From positions 682,001 to 746,000 of the forward strand of contig JAGTXX020000009.1 of assembly GCA_019044685.2 (NCBI GenBank): a stretch of DNA of 64,000 nucleotides. Reading direction: 5' to 3'. Every line of letters starts with the position of its first letter. The stretch's first letter is position 1. Positions 1 through 11,494 of the stretch are shown in pieces. Both the position numbers and the translations under genes were made by a program. The DNA is from Nannochloris sp. 'desiccata' (lineage: Eukaryota > Chlorophyta > Trebouxiophyceae > Chlorellales > Chlorellaceae). Below the pieces are notes generated by a model. The model was not told the origin of the DNA, searched no databases, and was given only the letters and a program-made list of their open reading frames with translations.

Positions 1-2123
1 CGCTGGCTTGCCTTATGGCCGTCTCCAGTTTTCCCCACGTTGTAAAGGCAGCGAGTTTCGTAGTGGAACGCAGCCAAATGCGGGTGACAGGAGATGGATT
101 TTCTGCCTCATTTCCATCTGCCATAGGAGACGTAAGTAAAAATTCTTGATGAATGCATATTTATTTTCTGCACAACACAGTCAACGAGAAACCCAGGGGC
201 CTCCTTTGCGCTCTATTCGTTCCGTTTTTCTCTGATGCTCTCCTTCTCACCTGTTTTATTTCTTGCTACAGTTTGGCATCCCCAACTATGGCGCCATTCT
301 TGTCGGTCAAGTTGCTTTCATCCCAGAAAATGCAGCTGGCTGTTCAGAGTTCTTCACCTCCTTACCCGCAGAAAAGGACATTCTTCTAGTCGATCGAGGC
401 TCTTGCTACTTTGTAGAAAAAGCCTACCACGCTCAAATGGCTGGAGCTAAAGCCGTCATCGTTGCTGACAACGTCTCTGAAGATCTACTCACTATGGCCT
501 CACCCGAAGACCGTCCTGAGCTTGCCGCCATCATCTCCAAGCTCGCCATCCCCACTGTGTTGGTGACTAAAGAAGCGGGAGATCAAATCAAAGAACAGTT
601 ACAACGATCTACAGCTTCAGTCACTGTTGAGATCGATTGGAGCGAGTCTATCGCTCATGGACAAAAGAAAGTTGCATGGGAATACTGGTTCACTACGAAC
701 GATGCATGTGGGGAAGTGTGCACCGCTCAGAAAACATTCTTTAAAACCTTCAGAGATACAGCATCTTCTATGTCAGATCAAGGCTATACAGAATTTGCAC
801 CCCATGTGATGTTACGGAATTGTCCTTATGGTGGATTTGAATGTGACCAGCAGTGTATTCGAGGCAGGCGGGTACTGTGCAGTTGAACCGATTCCTAGCC
901 AGCATGCTGGGAAATACGCTGGAGCTGATGTGGTGGAAATGAATGCACGGCATTTGTGTGCTTTCCAAGTGGCTAATACATCAGCAGCGTCCAGCGGTAC
1001 TGGAACAAGACAATGGTGGGATTTTGCATCTCGTTTTGCGACGTCCTGTGGCATGACTATGGGGACTTTCACAGCAGAATGTGCCCATGAACAGCTCCAA
1101 GCAGCTGGCATTGATGTTTCTGCAGTAGAACAATGTGTTGGTTTACGAGATTCCGACGCTCCTCTTGATATATTAGAAGCGCAATTAAACGCGCAGATGG
1201 ACGTTGAAGACAGCGGCCGCGGACGGGTGATCCTCTTACCAACCGTCGTCATCAATTACGATCAATACCGTGGTAGTCTCACCCCAGGAGGCGTCCTCCG
1301 CGCTCTATGCTCTGGCTTTTTGGAAGGCACGGAGCCGTCTACTTGTCTCACAGGAGGCCTTGAAGTGGACGAGTGTGCCGCTGGTACGCACGGATGCTGG
1401 ACACAAGGAGATACACTGACTGCATGTGTGGATACATTCCGTGGATTTGCGTGTAGGTGCCCTGCAGGATGGGAAGGCGATGGTCACACCTGTACAGATG
1501 TAGACGAGTGTTCCCTAGGAATCAGCGGGTGCGACCAAATTTGCATAAACACTCCTGGCTCCTATCATTGCGATTGCAATGCAGGGTATACCTTACATGG
1601 TGGACAAGGTGCACCTGGTATGTGTATCCCGGATGCAATGGCGGCCGGTGGTGGTGCGGGTAAAGGTGGTCACACTCGTATTCCAGGGTGGCTTTCGGCA
1701 ATTTTGTTTTTCGCTTCAGTGGCGTCTGTTTCTGTTGCGGGTGTTGCGGTATATAGATGGAGGATGCAGAGAGATATGGAGGGGGAGATAAGGGCAATTA
1801 TGAGGGAATATATGCCGTTACCTGCTGGGGAAGATGCTGCTGAAGCTGGAAGAGGGGGAGGGGGACCTTCTTTTTTCAATCGAGGCGGTGGCGAGAATGG
1901 AACTGGTAGAATGAATGGAAGAAAAACAGCCGCTGCGCCTGCAGGAACAGACGAAGGGTATTATTCTGCGAGTGTTGGATTGCCACATGAAGGGTATCAG
2001 GCTCCGCAAATAGGCAGAACTCGTAGTAATACCAACCCATCTGGAAGAGGTGGTGGCGTAGGTGGTGGGGGTACTGATGGAATGCAGTTGTCAAATCTTT
2101 CTGGCGGAAATTCTCCTCTGTAA
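1..2123 (+). CDS. VSR: Vacuolar-sorting receptor (VSR), 5'-partial, one-base frameshift
   Basis: Type I membrane receptor that carries soluble cargo from the Golgi/TGN to the vacuole. Coding is open from base 3; exon 1 ends at 131 and its visible start looks like the end of a signal peptide (LACLMAVSSFPHVVKA) before SFVVERSQMRV. The true start probably lies just outside the window. A GT-AG intron covers 132-271. Exon 2 opens with FGIPNYGAILVG of the protease-associated domain, followed by a cysteine-rich central region (WWDFASRF...), two EGF-like modules (VDECAAG, DVDECSLG), one membrane span around 1680-1750, and the tail EIRAIMREYMPL. YMPL (1809-1820) is the classical YxxPhi sorting signal of plant VSRs. 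Two frames must be joined at the GGG of 870-872, where family alignment expects CIRGRRYCAVEP; one G is extra. After YMPL there is a Gly/Ser-rich extension of about 100 residues, longer than in plant VSRs. Confidence 0.86.
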
Positions 2124-2493
2124 ATAAATGTTTTCGTCTGTTGCTTTAATGCGCAGAATACTACTACACCAACCTTCTTTCTATTTCTATTTGAATGCAT
2201 AAATCAAAGTATATTTAGTGTGTCCAGAGTGCATAATTTTCGTACGTTTGCTTGTACTTTCGTTCTATCGTAAGATTCTGTTTCTTTAATTGTTTGTAAC
2301 TTTCGATGTGTTGGGGTTGGTTGAATAAAATCAGTCAGTCAAGGAGTACGCAACATGGTAGAGAAGACAATACGTAAATAGAGTACATAAAGAAATCCAA
2401 AAGCAACAATCCAAAGGGAATGGAAACTAACAAAAATTAAAATTTGAGTTCTCCCTCTATCGATATCGATACTATAAGAGTAGTAATAATAAA
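2124..2493. other. Intergenic, convergent 3' regions
   Basis: AT-rich spacer between two converging genes. TGTAA at 2295-2299 is a plausible chlorophyte-type poly(A) signal for the upstream receptor gene. No convincing gene is visible. Confidence 0.5.
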
Positions 2494-3168
2494 TTACGGA
2501 GGAACTGAAGAGGAAGAAGACATGCTAAACAATCTTTCTTCCGGTTTGATGATAATCTTTCTATTTGCTTGAGATAAACCACCAAGGAAGCCTTCGTAGC
2601 CTGAAAAAGAGAATGGGGGGGTAGAATTTTGAAGAGTAAAATTGTTGGACGCCAGAAGGAGGAAGCAGAACCAAACAAAGAGTTGCCAATATTTCAATTT
2701 TAACGGGATTATAGTAATTCCATACCTCGTACTGCGTTTCCAAATGCACTAGACTGCTCCAAATATTTGGTCTCTAAATCATGAATCTATAAATAATAAG
2801 AAAAAAAAATAATGATCAGTTGGCGGTGAGGGGTGAAAAAATAAATGTGATATATAAATGCCAACTTCAAAATTCCGATTCTAGCTCAAATAGAACTCAT
2901 CACGCACCTGTGTCTCTACTTTGCGAAGCTCTTCTGATACTTGCAACCTCTTCTTTTCTAATTCACTTGTCTCAGGCTGATAAGGAGGAGCGGCAACAGC
3001 TTCGGGTTCAGACCGCTTCTTGCCCCCAAGTAGGGCCTTAAGTTCTTTAGGTTCGCCTTTTTTGCCAGACTTTGGGGGTTCAGATTTTTCCTTTTCAAAC
3101 TTTTTAGCGGACTTTGGCGTACCTCCGGCCTTTTTTGTTTCCTTTGATTTGTTTTTGTTACTGCCCAT
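2494..3168 (-). CDS. EAF6: Eaf6/MEAF6-like subunit of histone acetyltransferase complexes
   Basis: Small nuclear subunit of NuA4/MYST-type histone acetyltransferase complexes. Three exons are read on the minus strand: 3168-2908, 2786-2726 and 2600-2494, giving about 142 residues. The N-terminal 60 residues are Lys-rich and disordered. Then comes a short coiled coil (ELEKKRLQVSEELRKVETQ) that continues over the first intron into IHDLETKYLEQSSAFGNAVR and over the second into GYEGFLGG. This matches the Eaf6 core (IYxLExxYLE...GNxxxGxxGFL). The end, KPEERLFSMSSSSSVPP, also fits the family. Both introns have GT-AG borders (GTGCGT and GTATGG donors) and the frame is kept across both joins. It is divergent from the next gene across a 257-bp spacer. 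Confidence 0.88.
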
Positions 3169-3425
3169 CGTGGACGCTTCCAGGACGCTGCTTCCTCTCA
3201 GGCCCCTTTATAATTTAAAATTGTATTAATCTTAATTTTATTAGACCAGAAATTGTCTCCGGCATGAAAATGAGACAAAAATATGATGATGTACATGCTT
3301 TTCGTGATGTACAGATGGAGAGTCTATAACACATTGAGCAGAGATTTACACGGCAGTGGTATCAGATAAAACACAGCGATTATTAGATACAAACCAAAGC
3401 AAGCGGAGATAGTGAACTAGTAAAG

Positions 3426-4001
3426 ATGGCAGCTGAATTTCTCGGAAAGCCTTTCATGGGACCACCTAGCGTGCCTCATGTTAGCGAGGATTTCTTTAAA
3501 GTATATTTCTTAGGCGCGCATGTAAGTAGCAATATATTTTGGCACTTGAAATCCCTTTAGAAGACAAATTATTAAACGCTTATCTTGGTGATGATGGTAA
3601 GAACATTCCGACTGAACACGTATCCTTTCCCTATAATGCAGCTTGCTGTCGCATTATGTTCTTTCCCTGGAAGAGTATTAGGTAGCGAAGTTCGCCCCCG
3701 CAAGTATAGGTACGCATTTACTTGAATTCAATATATTCAATCCCGCTCACGCCTTTTGTTCTCATTCCCAAGCTCACCTTTAAATCTGCATTTCCTTCCC
3801 TTCTTCAGCCGTGACTACATTCTTTCAGTCACTGACGAGGCTGCTAAACGGCGCCAAGCTTCTCGTGGCCTCCGTCCTACTACTTGGTACAAGGGACGAC
3901 CCGTCTTGACCGACCACTCATGGGAGCGTATGTGGAATTCTCACCTCAACTGGAAGCGTTGGAGCCAAGAGCGCATGGGGCCTTACTACAGTCCTATTTA
4001 A
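3426..4001 (+). CDS. Unassigned small protein (118 aa)
   Basis: Three exons are supported by splice sites and frame: 3426-3521, 3642-3709 and 3809-4001. The protein begins MAAEFLGKPFMGPPSVPHVS, has one moderately hydrophobic stretch over the first exon junction (FFKVYFLGAHLAVALCSF, about residues 24-41), and then a basic, Trp-rich hydrophilic half (TTWYKGRPVLTDHSWERMWN). I do not recognise the family. The size, single hydrophobic stretch and basic C-terminus would suit a small organellar membrane-complex subunit, but that is inference. The consistent phases at both introns make a real gene likely. Confidence 0.6.
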
Positions 4002-4722
4002 TTAGCTAACTCGTAGTTTTTTATTGGATTTTTCATAGAAATAGATAGATAGATACTGAAATGGTTGACTGGGTTTTCTCCCGCCATTCCTGCCTGCAGC
4101 TCTCATCTAGTTGACGCTAAGCTTGTTTAAATATTGGTAATAACAGTTCTCCTACTCAAACTTTCTTTCCGCGGAATAAGACGTTCTTTTAGTTCATGAG
4201 AATATACCCACGCGTTATAAAATTCCCTGCTTTCTCTTTTTTTACTGTAAGGAGCGGTTTTCATCGATGCAAGCGCTTCTTGTGTCTTGACAATGATAGA
4301 GCAGAGAGCAGCCACTGGGTTCAAATAGGCTAATAAATGCTCCTACTTTAAATATCTTCATTTTCCCTTAAGTTTCTGCCAGAATCAGCATCTGCAAAGC
4401 TGTCATTCCAGGCAAGCAGCGGTTGACCAGAGAAGTAAAAAGGCGTGCCTGCAAGCGTGGCTTTGATGCAAAGTGCAACATTTTCAGCAAAGGCCGTCAT
4501 TACACACACATTTAACGCATTAATTTATTCAAACAATAGATAGTGCATCATTATTTAATATTCATTATAATACAATCGTACCATATAACACCATTACGGT
4601 ACTATTCGACGTAAGAAGAAAGTTCAACCACTTTCAAGAAACCAAGAAAACACAACAACTACATAGTAGTACCGCCAACCACATTCCGTAAAACAAAAAC
4701 AAAAGGCCAACACTACCTACTC
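4002..4722. other. Intergenic region with two doubtful small ORFs
   Basis: The 721-bp spacer contains two minus-strand open stretches: 4500-4376 (50 codons starting MTAFAENVALCIKATLAG) and 4324-4127 (65 codons, no ATG at its start). They are in different frames and I found no intron of plausible length joining them. Neither resembles a known family. TGTAA at about 4247-4251 could serve the 118-aa gene. A TTTCTCCCGCC string near 4075 resembles an E2F site but is not next to a start codon. Confidence 0.35.
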
Positions 4723-7700
4723 CTATACTCCAACACCTCCTTCCATACACTTCTTATACGTCGGTGCAGCTCTGATTTTCTGGCCCCCAAACGGCCCGTA
4801 CATTACTTGCCCATTCATATTCTGCATAGCGACAGTCGCATATGCTGGATGCGCAAAAGTGACAAATCCGTACCCTCTTGATGACTGTGTAGCCTTATCC
4901 CGTATAATTTGAACATGTGAGACGGGACCAAAGTGAGAACAGGTCCAATAGAGGGTGGAATCATCGACAGATTGAGGTAAATTGCCGATATACATGATGG
5001 AAGAGGCTTCGTGTTTTTGAACAGGAGATGATGGGGCCAAGGCGCCTCGAGGTGGGGTGGTGGTGGGAGCAGGAGGAGGGGCAGCAGCCACAGGGCTTAA
5101 TGGAGGGGTATTAGCACCACAACTGGTGCTTACCGGCTTCGATGGGTGCCGATGGTTGTCGCTTTGGCGAGGTGACGGGGTAAAAGAGGAAGAATTAGAA
5201 AAATCTCCGCTACCGCCTGCAGATGCTGCTGCCGTCGCTCCATTTATATTATTAAGTTCGTGAGTTTCAATTGACGATGCAGTTTCTTCACTAAAGTTTC
5301 TGTTTATATCTTCACTCTCTCTTTCCGCAGGTGTTGAAACAGAAGCAGCAGTAGGGGTGTCTGTGATGGCGGGAACTGAGGCTGTCGCCGCAGCGGCAGC
5401 TGCTTCAATACTGGAACTCTTGCCTGAGGAGCTTCCTCCTTTCGAACGTCGCTTTTGAAGGCTCTGTTTACTGGGTGAAGAAACATTCCCATTATTAATC
5501 TTCTCAGCCTCTTTTTCTGAAATCGTTTTTGCTTTAGGAGCAGCAGCAGGACCGCCACAACTGCCAGGGGGAGACGGTGGCGGAGGTGGCTGCTGCTGCT
5601 GCTGCTGCTGTTGACGCAGATGTACTGCAGGAAGAGGTAGTTGATTGTTCGTATATGAATTAGTACCAGACCGTGGGGATACTACTCCCGGTGGTGGTAT
5701 TCCTGCACCACCACCACCGCCACTGCAAGACGCCCCTGGTGAGGTACCCCCATGTTGATACGCCATATAGCCTGGTGCTACACTAGCCCATTGCTGAGAT
5801 GCTTGCATCTGCTGCTGATGCATAATAGCAGCAGCAGTAGCAGATTGCCACCCTTGACGAGGTGACTGTACTGCAACAGCAGCACTACCTCCACCACCTT
5901 GGTTTTGTTGCCGCGGCGGCTGCTGAGATCTTCCAGCAGGGCTACGAGGCGACGACAATTGAGGATGAGCTGCACCTCCGCGTGGTGATCCTGGGTATGG
6001 AGCAGTTGGCGGTGGAGGTCTAACGGCTTGTTGGTGAGGCATGCTAGTCATCATCTGCATTGGCACACCACCAGCAGTGCCAACACCCACACCACCACCA
6101 GCTCTGGGCTGCTGCATGGGCACCATCATCATCATCATAGGGTGTTGATACCCGTGCTGCTGTTGACCAGGTAAGGCATAGTGCGGGTATGCAGATTGAT
6201 ACTGGGCATATTGATGCATCGTTGGGGGTGATGTTCCCATCATCACCCCAGCAGGATGACCATACCCAGCAGGCATAGCAGGACCAATACCGCTACCACT
6301 AGGGTACATGAATACAGACTGCTGCTGTTGAGGATATTGCACCGCCCCACCAATCATGGTACCTCCTACCATGTCACCACCAGCCATATGTACAGGGACA
6401 GTCATATTCATAGCCATAGTAGGCATTTGCATAGTACCAGAAGAGGGCGATACAGACATATTCCCAGTACCAGGGGCAGGGGTCATAATCCAAGGAATAG
6501 AGGGACAACCACCAGACACACCCAAACCCCATCCAGTGAGTTCATGGTGGCGTTGATCACCACGTTCAATAGGCGGGGCATCTCGTAATTGCTGAATACG
6601 TTGCTCTAATAAACCGCCAGGGGGGATACTGATGTTGGTACACCGAGGGGCATTGGCGTTGATTGCAGCAGAGGGAGTAGCAGTGGTATTGCCTTTGCGG
6701 CGACCAGTATGACTTTCTGCTGCTGTTTGTGCCACTGGTAGAGATTCTAGGGGGGGTGGAGGTGGTTTCATCTTAGGCTGAGTTCGAATCGGTGTTGGCC
6801 GAACCATCGCTTGGCTTTCTTTTTTACCACCTTCGCCACTACTAGCACCAGCTCCACTGCTACCTTCATAAACAATAGCTTCACCTATCACTTCTTCTTC
6901 TTCTTCCCCGGCTCCTCCAATAGTAACTCCATTCGTACTATCCAAATCATCAGGACCACGTGGCGGTGTCAACGGCGATGAAATATACTCCACACAAGCT
7001 TGATCAAAACTTGACGATGTATTCACATTCTCACCAATACTGAGACGTTGAAGCATACGAGGTTGAAGAGTAGTTTCAGCTTCGCCACCACCACCATTAG
7101 TATTTGGCGAGGCCACAGCGGAGCTTTCAAAAAGACCACCGGGAATAGCTGAAAACACAGTTGTTGCACTTTCTTCCTTATTAATTATTACGCTATCAGT
7201 GTCATCTACGCTATAAAATACTATATCTCCACCTGGAATGACTACTAAGAGTCTATTTTCTGAGATCCAAAACAGCTTTACCTCCCCTAGATCACCATTA
7301 TCATCATTATTGAAATTTTCTACATTCCCGGCCTGGCTTCCACAAGTACCGGCTTCTCCTTTTTCTTCATTTTCTTCATTTCTACCATAAATATCAACCT
7401 GAGTTGTACTATAAGGCCCACATACACCACCAGGTCTGAATTCTCTCGAGTTAAACAACGCCAATTTCCCAGTACTACTCACAGTGGCCAACAAAGCACC
7501 ACCGCTTTCATCTGGCTGGAAAGCCAAACATGTAATTCGTGAATTAGAGTCATGGCCACAGCATATGATCGAGTTCGCATCATGCACTGCTGCTTCTTTT
7601 AGTTCAGAGATATGTGACATATCCCAGATAGTACACTCAGGACCATCTGATGTGGCGAGGTACCGTCCAGAAGTGTCGTATGTAATGCACTGTAGTGGAT

Positions 7701-8634
7701 TGTCATACACGGATAAATTTAATAGTGGCGGTGATAGTTGATCAAGTTCTTTGATTGTTTCGGGTGTAGCCGTGAGGAGTGTATCTAGATCCCAGCAGTT
7801 GACTTCGCATGCATTGTTGCAGGTAAGAGCTAGAAAAGGGGAATTGGGGGACACAGCAGCCAAGGAAAAAGGAGATGACGTTGTTTTCTCAGAGGTAGGT
7901 CTTATAATAGATTCCTTTTCCTGTTCTTCTTGACGAGAGCAAGGAATAACGATAGGCTCTTTTGCAGAAGCATCTAGATTACTTTCATGTAAAGGCCATA
8001 TGTAGCATTCCTTGGCTGTTACTGCAACTAAACAACATAGAGACGTTGCTGAACCGTCCTGATGACGGCGGTGCCATCTAAGATCAAGGACTGGTGCTGA
8101 GAGAGGGCCCAAGGTTCTAATAACTTTTCCATAGGAATTTAATATGTGTATATTCCTGTAAAAAGGGTTTAAAAAGGTCAGAATAGAACTTCGTAAAAAA
8201 AGCAAAAGCTGAGGGAGGGAGGAGGAATTAGTGAAAGCAGTTTAGAAATGATCGACCTACCTGCCAGCTGCAACAGCAAAATTCCATCCGCCATCATTAA
8301 CAATGCACTCTATCGACTCTCCAACGTCTTTATCCTGGCTAGCTGGGAGCGTAATGGCAAGACACATCTTCGGTTCAGACAGCTTGATCAATTTCAAGGA
8401 GCTATCAGGGCCCCCAGCCAGAATTAAACTCCCGTCGCGGCTAAGAGCGAGCGCGCTGCATTTGATATAACCATCATGAACTATTGTCTGCGGTTCCGAA
8501 ATGCATTCATCACAGAAGATGACGTTCAGTTCGCCATCTTCAGCAAACGCAAAGTTGCCAGCAGAATACTCGCAACAACGAGCGTTCACGTCTCTGCAGC
8601 CTACGCTTTGCAGTAACCTTATGCCAGGCAACAT
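4723..8634 (-). CDS. Large WD40-repeat protein with C-terminal RRM (1268 aa)
   Basis: Two exons, 8634-8261 and 8155-4723; the 105-bp intron (donor GTAGGT) joins ..AVAAG-R-NIHILNSYG in frame. The N-terminal 350 or so residues read as WD40 beta-propeller blades (for example LILAGGPDSSLKLIKL, YLATSDGPECTIWDMS, LLATVSSTGKLALFNSREF). About 700 low-complexity residues follow, rich in Gln, Pro, Gly, Met and Ser, with a polyQ tract encoded by CAG codons at about 5590-5615. The last 95 residues form an RNA-recognition motif: RNP2 IMYIGNL and RNP1 RGYGFVTF. WD40 propellers bind proteins and RRMs bind RNA, so a scaffold in mRNA metabolism is a reasonable inference. I cannot name an orthologue. Confidence 0.8.
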
Positions 8635-9021
8635 GCGGGCGTTATCCGCTTATTGGCCTTAGGGTGCCGTGTAGTTCTCCGACCTCTTTTTTACACCAAA
8701 AAACAGCAATGAGATGCGGATCAAATATTAAGAACGGCAGCCGGAGCAAGCGATTGGCAGTAGAAATGCAAATTTTAAAATGGGGTTTGTCTAATTAAAA
8801 GAAAATTGTCACGGGAATGGAAGTATAGGGCTTGCAGATAGCGGCCAAGATATCTTTCGGCAACTTGAAATTGCATCATTTGTTTCATTTGGAGGCTTAA
8901 TGGCCGTCATAGCTGTGATTGATTCACTTTCTTAAAGGTCATTTACGCCGCGTTCGTTCTTCTTTTTAAACTCTTGCTTCGTAATCCTGTTGGGTGCAGA
9001 TCACTTCACTAGATCTTTCGT
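8635..9021. other. Intergenic region
   Basis: 387 bp between two minus-strand genes. It should contain the promoter of the WD40-RRM gene and the 3' end of the AP2 gene. No ORF or repeat is convincing. Confidence 0.4.
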
Positions 9022-10878
9022 TTATTTGCCATATGGTATGCCCTGCAGCTCATACTGCGGGCTGAAAAGGCCTGTAAATGCATTGTTGGTGGTATTTGAT
9101 GCCACATTATCATTGCACATCAAATTTCGCGTTCCATTCAACATTGATTGCTCCAGAGCTGCTCCACTACCACCACGACCGGTGCCTCCTAAAAGGCGAT
9201 GCAGCTCGTTATCAATTTGAAACATAGTTCCATTCACATCGTCATGACCTGAAGTGAATATATGCTGAAGGCACAAAGCTCCACTTTCTGTAGAGGTGCT
9301 TCGCAGGTTTGCTCCAGAAGTAAGACCATGTTGCTGTTGGCGGGGGCCGAGTCTTGGCACTGGATGAAAATAGACAGTTTTTGTAGCTGCTCCATTGCCC
9401 TGCTGTTCGAAAAGGTGCATATTCTGTGCAGTGTCAGTGCTGTTCATCTGAAGAGAAGCAGCTCCCGGAGGGGTAGAAAACGCAGCAGCCACCAGGCGCA
9501 AGTCTTCACTCGTCAGCTCGGCTGGCAAAAGGCCACCATCAACAGGCGTTTTAAGCGTCTTCTGGTGAGTATTGAAAAAAGATGCAGATTCATTTGTATT
9601 TTGAATCTTAATTTGACCGGGTCCAGGTGCAGCAGCGACCATAGTGCTCTGGCCACAAAAGACAACAGCAGGAGCACCGGTAGTGGGTCCCACAGAAACA
9701 TTCACGGGGCAGTTTCTCGCTTTCACAGCCCTTTTTTCGGGATTGTTAGCTGCATCAGAGATACGTTTCTTGTTATTCTTAGCTACCACAGTAGTATATA
9801 GTTCAAATGGGTATTGGAAATTGGTCTTTGCTGCAAATCCGCGAATAGCCACTACTGCAGCATCATAGCCACGTGCTGCCTCTGCTGCAGAGTTGTAGGT
9901 GCCTAGCCAACGCCGGGTTGACCGCTGGGAGTCGCGTATTTCCGCAGCCCATTTGCCCCAAGGTCTCTGTTATTATAATAAAGAAAATGCCGAGTTAATA
10001 ACGATAGTCGCACTTGCAAGGGGGAAAGCAGCAGTGGGTATATTATCTACTCTTACCTGTCGCACTCCACGAAAGCCTGACCTATTATTACTTCCAGCTG
10101 TCAAATGTTCCATTCGTGAAAGACAATAATCAATAGGGATGCTTGTCACGCGATATAAGTTTTCTTTTATGCAAGAGGTTCTCGGGGTGTCGGTAGGCGA
10201 TGACGATCCTAAAGGCTTTCTGAGAGGATCTTCTTCATCACCATCTACTCCTATGTGGGGATTATTGGTCTGCATTTCGTTCATATCTTCGGGATCTTTA
10301 GGTCCGTTATAGAGAGCTTCATTAGGAGGAAGGTCGAGGTAGTGGCTGCAACAAGGAGATTAGATCGCATGTGAGGGAGGTGAGATTAACATGATAAACC
10401 TAGATACCAACACCATTAATGGCCTTGATACTAAAACAATATGTTTTGAAATTTCTATTAGAGTAAAACGGCCGTAAAGGCAACCTTTATGAAATAATGG
10501 CTGACCAGACAAAATCAAGGCTGTGACAGACATGTTTATGGCAAATGCAGCGGAAACCCAAGAAACCGTAGAACAGTGTACACTAAATCGATAACAAATT
10601 TTATAGAGGGAGTCAAACCCTGCCAAATGAAGAATTGAGGGAGTTGTTTCTCTCGAGATGTCTTTACCTTGCCATTTTCAGAAAGCGAAAAATGTCTATA
10701 ACGATCTAAGACTTCTTCGGCGCTTACTCTAATGAGCTTCAACTTTAGTTTCGAACATAGATTAATGAAAATTCCGGTCAATATACCTTTGGGAAGGGAC
10801 TCACCGTCGCTTTATGTCTTCTGAGTTATTTTCCAAAAAAAAAATCAACGTGCTTTGGCAAAGCATGGTTTCGACCAT
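9022..10878 (-). CDS. AP2/ERF-domain transcription factor
   Basis: Nuclear DNA-binding protein with one AP2 domain. The domain is split by an intron: exon 10345-10057 ends SGFRGVRQ and exon 9966-9022 begins [13 protein letters not shown], continuing [18 protein letters not shown] and [17 protein letters not shown], which is canonical AP2 sequence. Upstream exons are inferred: 10878-10805 ([14 protein letters not shown]...), 10728-10668 ([20 protein letters not shown]), and a tentative 53-bp exon 10619-10567 ([17 protein letters not shown]) needed to restore frame before [15 protein letters not shown]. With these the protein is about 473 aa. The C-terminal 250 residues are low-complexity, a possible activation region. 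The AP2 part is certain. The 5' exon chain is moderately supported, and the 53-bp exon has a weak GTTTCT donor. Confidence 0.8.
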
Positions 10879-11494
10879 TAAATATCTTCTAAAAATCTTC
10901 AAGCTCATACTTACTCATACAAAGCTAAAACCTATTACACTCGTCAATCACTCAAGAAAGTACTTCGCTCTAACTTATTAACTCCAACTGGTGTCGGCTG
11001 ATTTGAAGACTTATTTTAAATAGGGGTGGCCTGAAGCCCGGTGCTTCTCTCGATCCCTTAAGTCACCCTGTTGGGTTTCTTTTGTTCTGTTCTGTCCTGT
11101 TCTGTTATCACGCGATTCCGCCCAGGTTGATGGAGCCAAAGCACACGAAATGACTGAAAATTAGACCAATTGGAGCAAGCAACCATTAAGGGGTGGCAAG
11201 CCCAGAGGTCAAGGGCGAAGAGGGTGCTAGAAGACCGGGGGCGGGGCAGGAAAAAAGCTTTTAGGGGAGTTACCGGCCATACTGGAACCCAAAGGGAGCC
11301 GCTGCAGGTAAGACGCCCCCATTGTATTCTCAGTGGGTAGGCATATATATGGTATGCAATCCTTTTGAATTTTAATCGGTGTCAGTTTCATTATCTGCGC
11401 TTACCTGTCGCCGTCGCCGACAAAGCCGCAAAGCCTTGAAAATCTGGTTCCTCCAAAGACACAGGCAGCACAACAAAAAATTACCCGTTATTTA
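10879..11494. other. Intergenic / 5' region upstream of RadA
   Basis: A 616-bp spacer between divergent genes. It holds one copy of a dispersed 58-bp repeat (11018-11075), followed by a T-rich stretch with repeated TTCTGTTCTGTCC-like units, and a splice-donor-like CAG/GTAAGA near 11311 that could belong to a 5' UTR intron of the RadA gene. No coding region is supported. Confidence 0.4.
11018..11075 (+). repeat. Dispersed 58-bp repeat, copy 1
   Basis: AAATAGGGGTGGCCTGAA, four variable bases, then GGTGCTTCTCTCGATCCC and TTAAGTCACCCTGTTGGG. The same 58 bases, differing only at the four-base spacer (GCCC here, TATT there), lie in opposite orientation at 25681-25738. Both copies are followed by a T-rich tail and sit in intergenic DNA. 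Confidence 0.85.

Noticed and set aside
4376..4500. 50-codon minus-strand ORF, possible first exon for the ORF at 4127-4324
   Set aside because: The frames differ and the only available intron would be about 30 bp, too short for this genome.
9262..9801. 179-codon plus-strand ORF opposite the AP2 gene
   Set aside because: The minus strand encodes a clear AP2 protein here; this is an antisense shadow.
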